DNA of 64,000 bases from Actinoplanes campanulatus (GTDB lineage Bacteria > Actinomycetota > Actinomycetes > Mycobacteriales > Micromonosporaceae). The first letter of the stretch is position 1, and every line of letters starts with the position of its first letter. The notes beneath the pieces were generated by a model. It made no database searches, was not told the origin of the DNA, and was given only the letters and a program-made list of their open reading frames with translations. This document shows, one piece after another, positions 63,578 through 64,000 of this stretch. The stretch is taken from contig NZ_BMPW01000021.1 of assembly GCF_014647795.1 (NCBI RefSeq), positions 1-64,000 on the forward strand, read 5' to 3'. The position numbers were made by a program, and so were the translations under genes.

Positions 63578-64000
63578 TCGCCCCGATGACGGCGGCCGCC
63601 GCCGACTGGATCTACCACGAGGTGCTCACCGACACCTACCGCGACAGCTGCACGATCGAAGGCAACCCGCGGACCATCGTCAACTGCCGCTGTCACGCCG
63701 GCCAGTGCGGGCACTGCGACGCCGGACGGCACCACCTGTGCCGGACCAAGCAGCAGCCGCACATCGTCTGCGAGACGTTCATCGTCAACCACCGCGGTGC
63801 CGCCCGCACCGAGGTGTGGCTGTCGGGCCGCCCGTGCCGGTGGGTGTGCCCGTGCGACTGCCCGCCGCCGGAGCCGGAAACGAACCCGGGGCTGTTCGAT
63901 GCCGGCCCGGCCCGGGTGAAACGGCACGGGCAGCCGGAGACGCGTCGGCACCGGGAGCTGCACGGGCAGCTGGACCTGTTCGACCTGGCGGGAGGTGCCC
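63574..64000 (+). CDS. Cys-rich phage protein (partial at right edge)
   Basis: 142 codons from GTG 63574, still open at the window end. DWIYHEVLTDTYRDSC, NCRCHAGQCGHCDAGRHHLC, then CRWVCPCDCPPPEPETNPGL: an unusually dense Cys/His set, compatible with two or more zinc sites. Unknown function. Confidence 0.55.
   Translation, partial: MIAPMTAAAADWIYHEVLTDTYRDSCTIEGNPRTIVNCRCHAGQCGHCDAGRHHLCRTKQQPHIVCETFIVNHRGAARTEVWLSGRPCRWVCPCDCPPPEPETNPGLFDAGPARVKRHGQPETRRHRELHGQLDLFDLAGGA

Larger units (their letters stand above)
51830..64000. mobile_element. Prophage 2: tyrosine-integrase phage at tRNA-Thr (right end outside window)
   Basis: Integrase pointing at the tRNA 3' end, divergent XRE repressor and excisionase, and an early operon with YqaJ, RecT and resolvase-like genes. 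The core is likely the 3' half of the tRNA (about 51830-51846), so a second copy of this tRNA end should mark the far junction. No late genes are in the window; a conjugative element is less likely because YqaJ/RecT are phage-type. Confidence 0.8.

Overview
High-GC actinobacterial chromosome (GTG/TTG starts are very common, GTGA/ATGA stop-start overlaps are the rule, and there are host-type Scr1/DUF397, PSP1 and tRNA genes), most likely a Micromonosporaceae-type organism. Almost the whole window is two integrated temperate phages separated by about 2 kb of host DNA.

Prophage 1 (left of the window to about 49.65 kb) is a siphovirus. Its minus-strand left arm carries, in transcription order from about 35.6 kb down to 1.3 kb: HNH nuclease, XF1762-like protein, terminase small and large, portal, MuF, scaffold, capsid, head-tail connectors, tail tube, frameshifted tail chaperones, tape measure, distal tail and Gp37-like proteins, fibres, dCMP deaminase, endolysin and holin. 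A divergent immunity cassette follows (repressor at 12.2 kb). Then comes a replication and nucleotide module: RecB-like nuclease, adenine methylase, possible SSB, RecA/DnaB-like ATPase, resolvase-like nuclease, split primase, metallophosphoesterase, a two-part sigma-like factor and class II ribonucleotide reductase. A roughly 1.5 kb gene-poor hub (35.6-37.1 kb) holds iteron-like repeats and a perfect DnaA box. Rightward genes follow: many small unknowns, a D-armless tRNA-like RNA, a HicA/HicB pair, a DUF5664 protein and ThyX. The arm ends with a large serine integrase read leftward and an attachment junction inside a host PSP1/RicT gene.

A 10-16 bp motif (GTGTTTAGTC and relatives) recurs about 19 times across prophage 1. 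It mostly points in the direction of local transcription, and it often overlaps the stop codon of one gene and touches the NTG start of the next. It behaves like the stoperator or start-associated sites of mycobacteriophages, and may be the binding site of the 12.2 kb repressor.

Host spacer (about 49.65-51.85 kb): the 3' part of the PSP1/RicT gene, a membrane metallophosphoesterase and tRNA-Thr(CGT).

Prophage 2 (from tRNA-Thr at about 51.84 kb to beyond the right end) shows a tyrosine integrase, an XRE repressor diverging from an excisionase, then a tightly overlapped early operon of small, often Cys-rich proteins with a YqaJ-RecT-resolvase recombination module. Its late genes lie outside the window.
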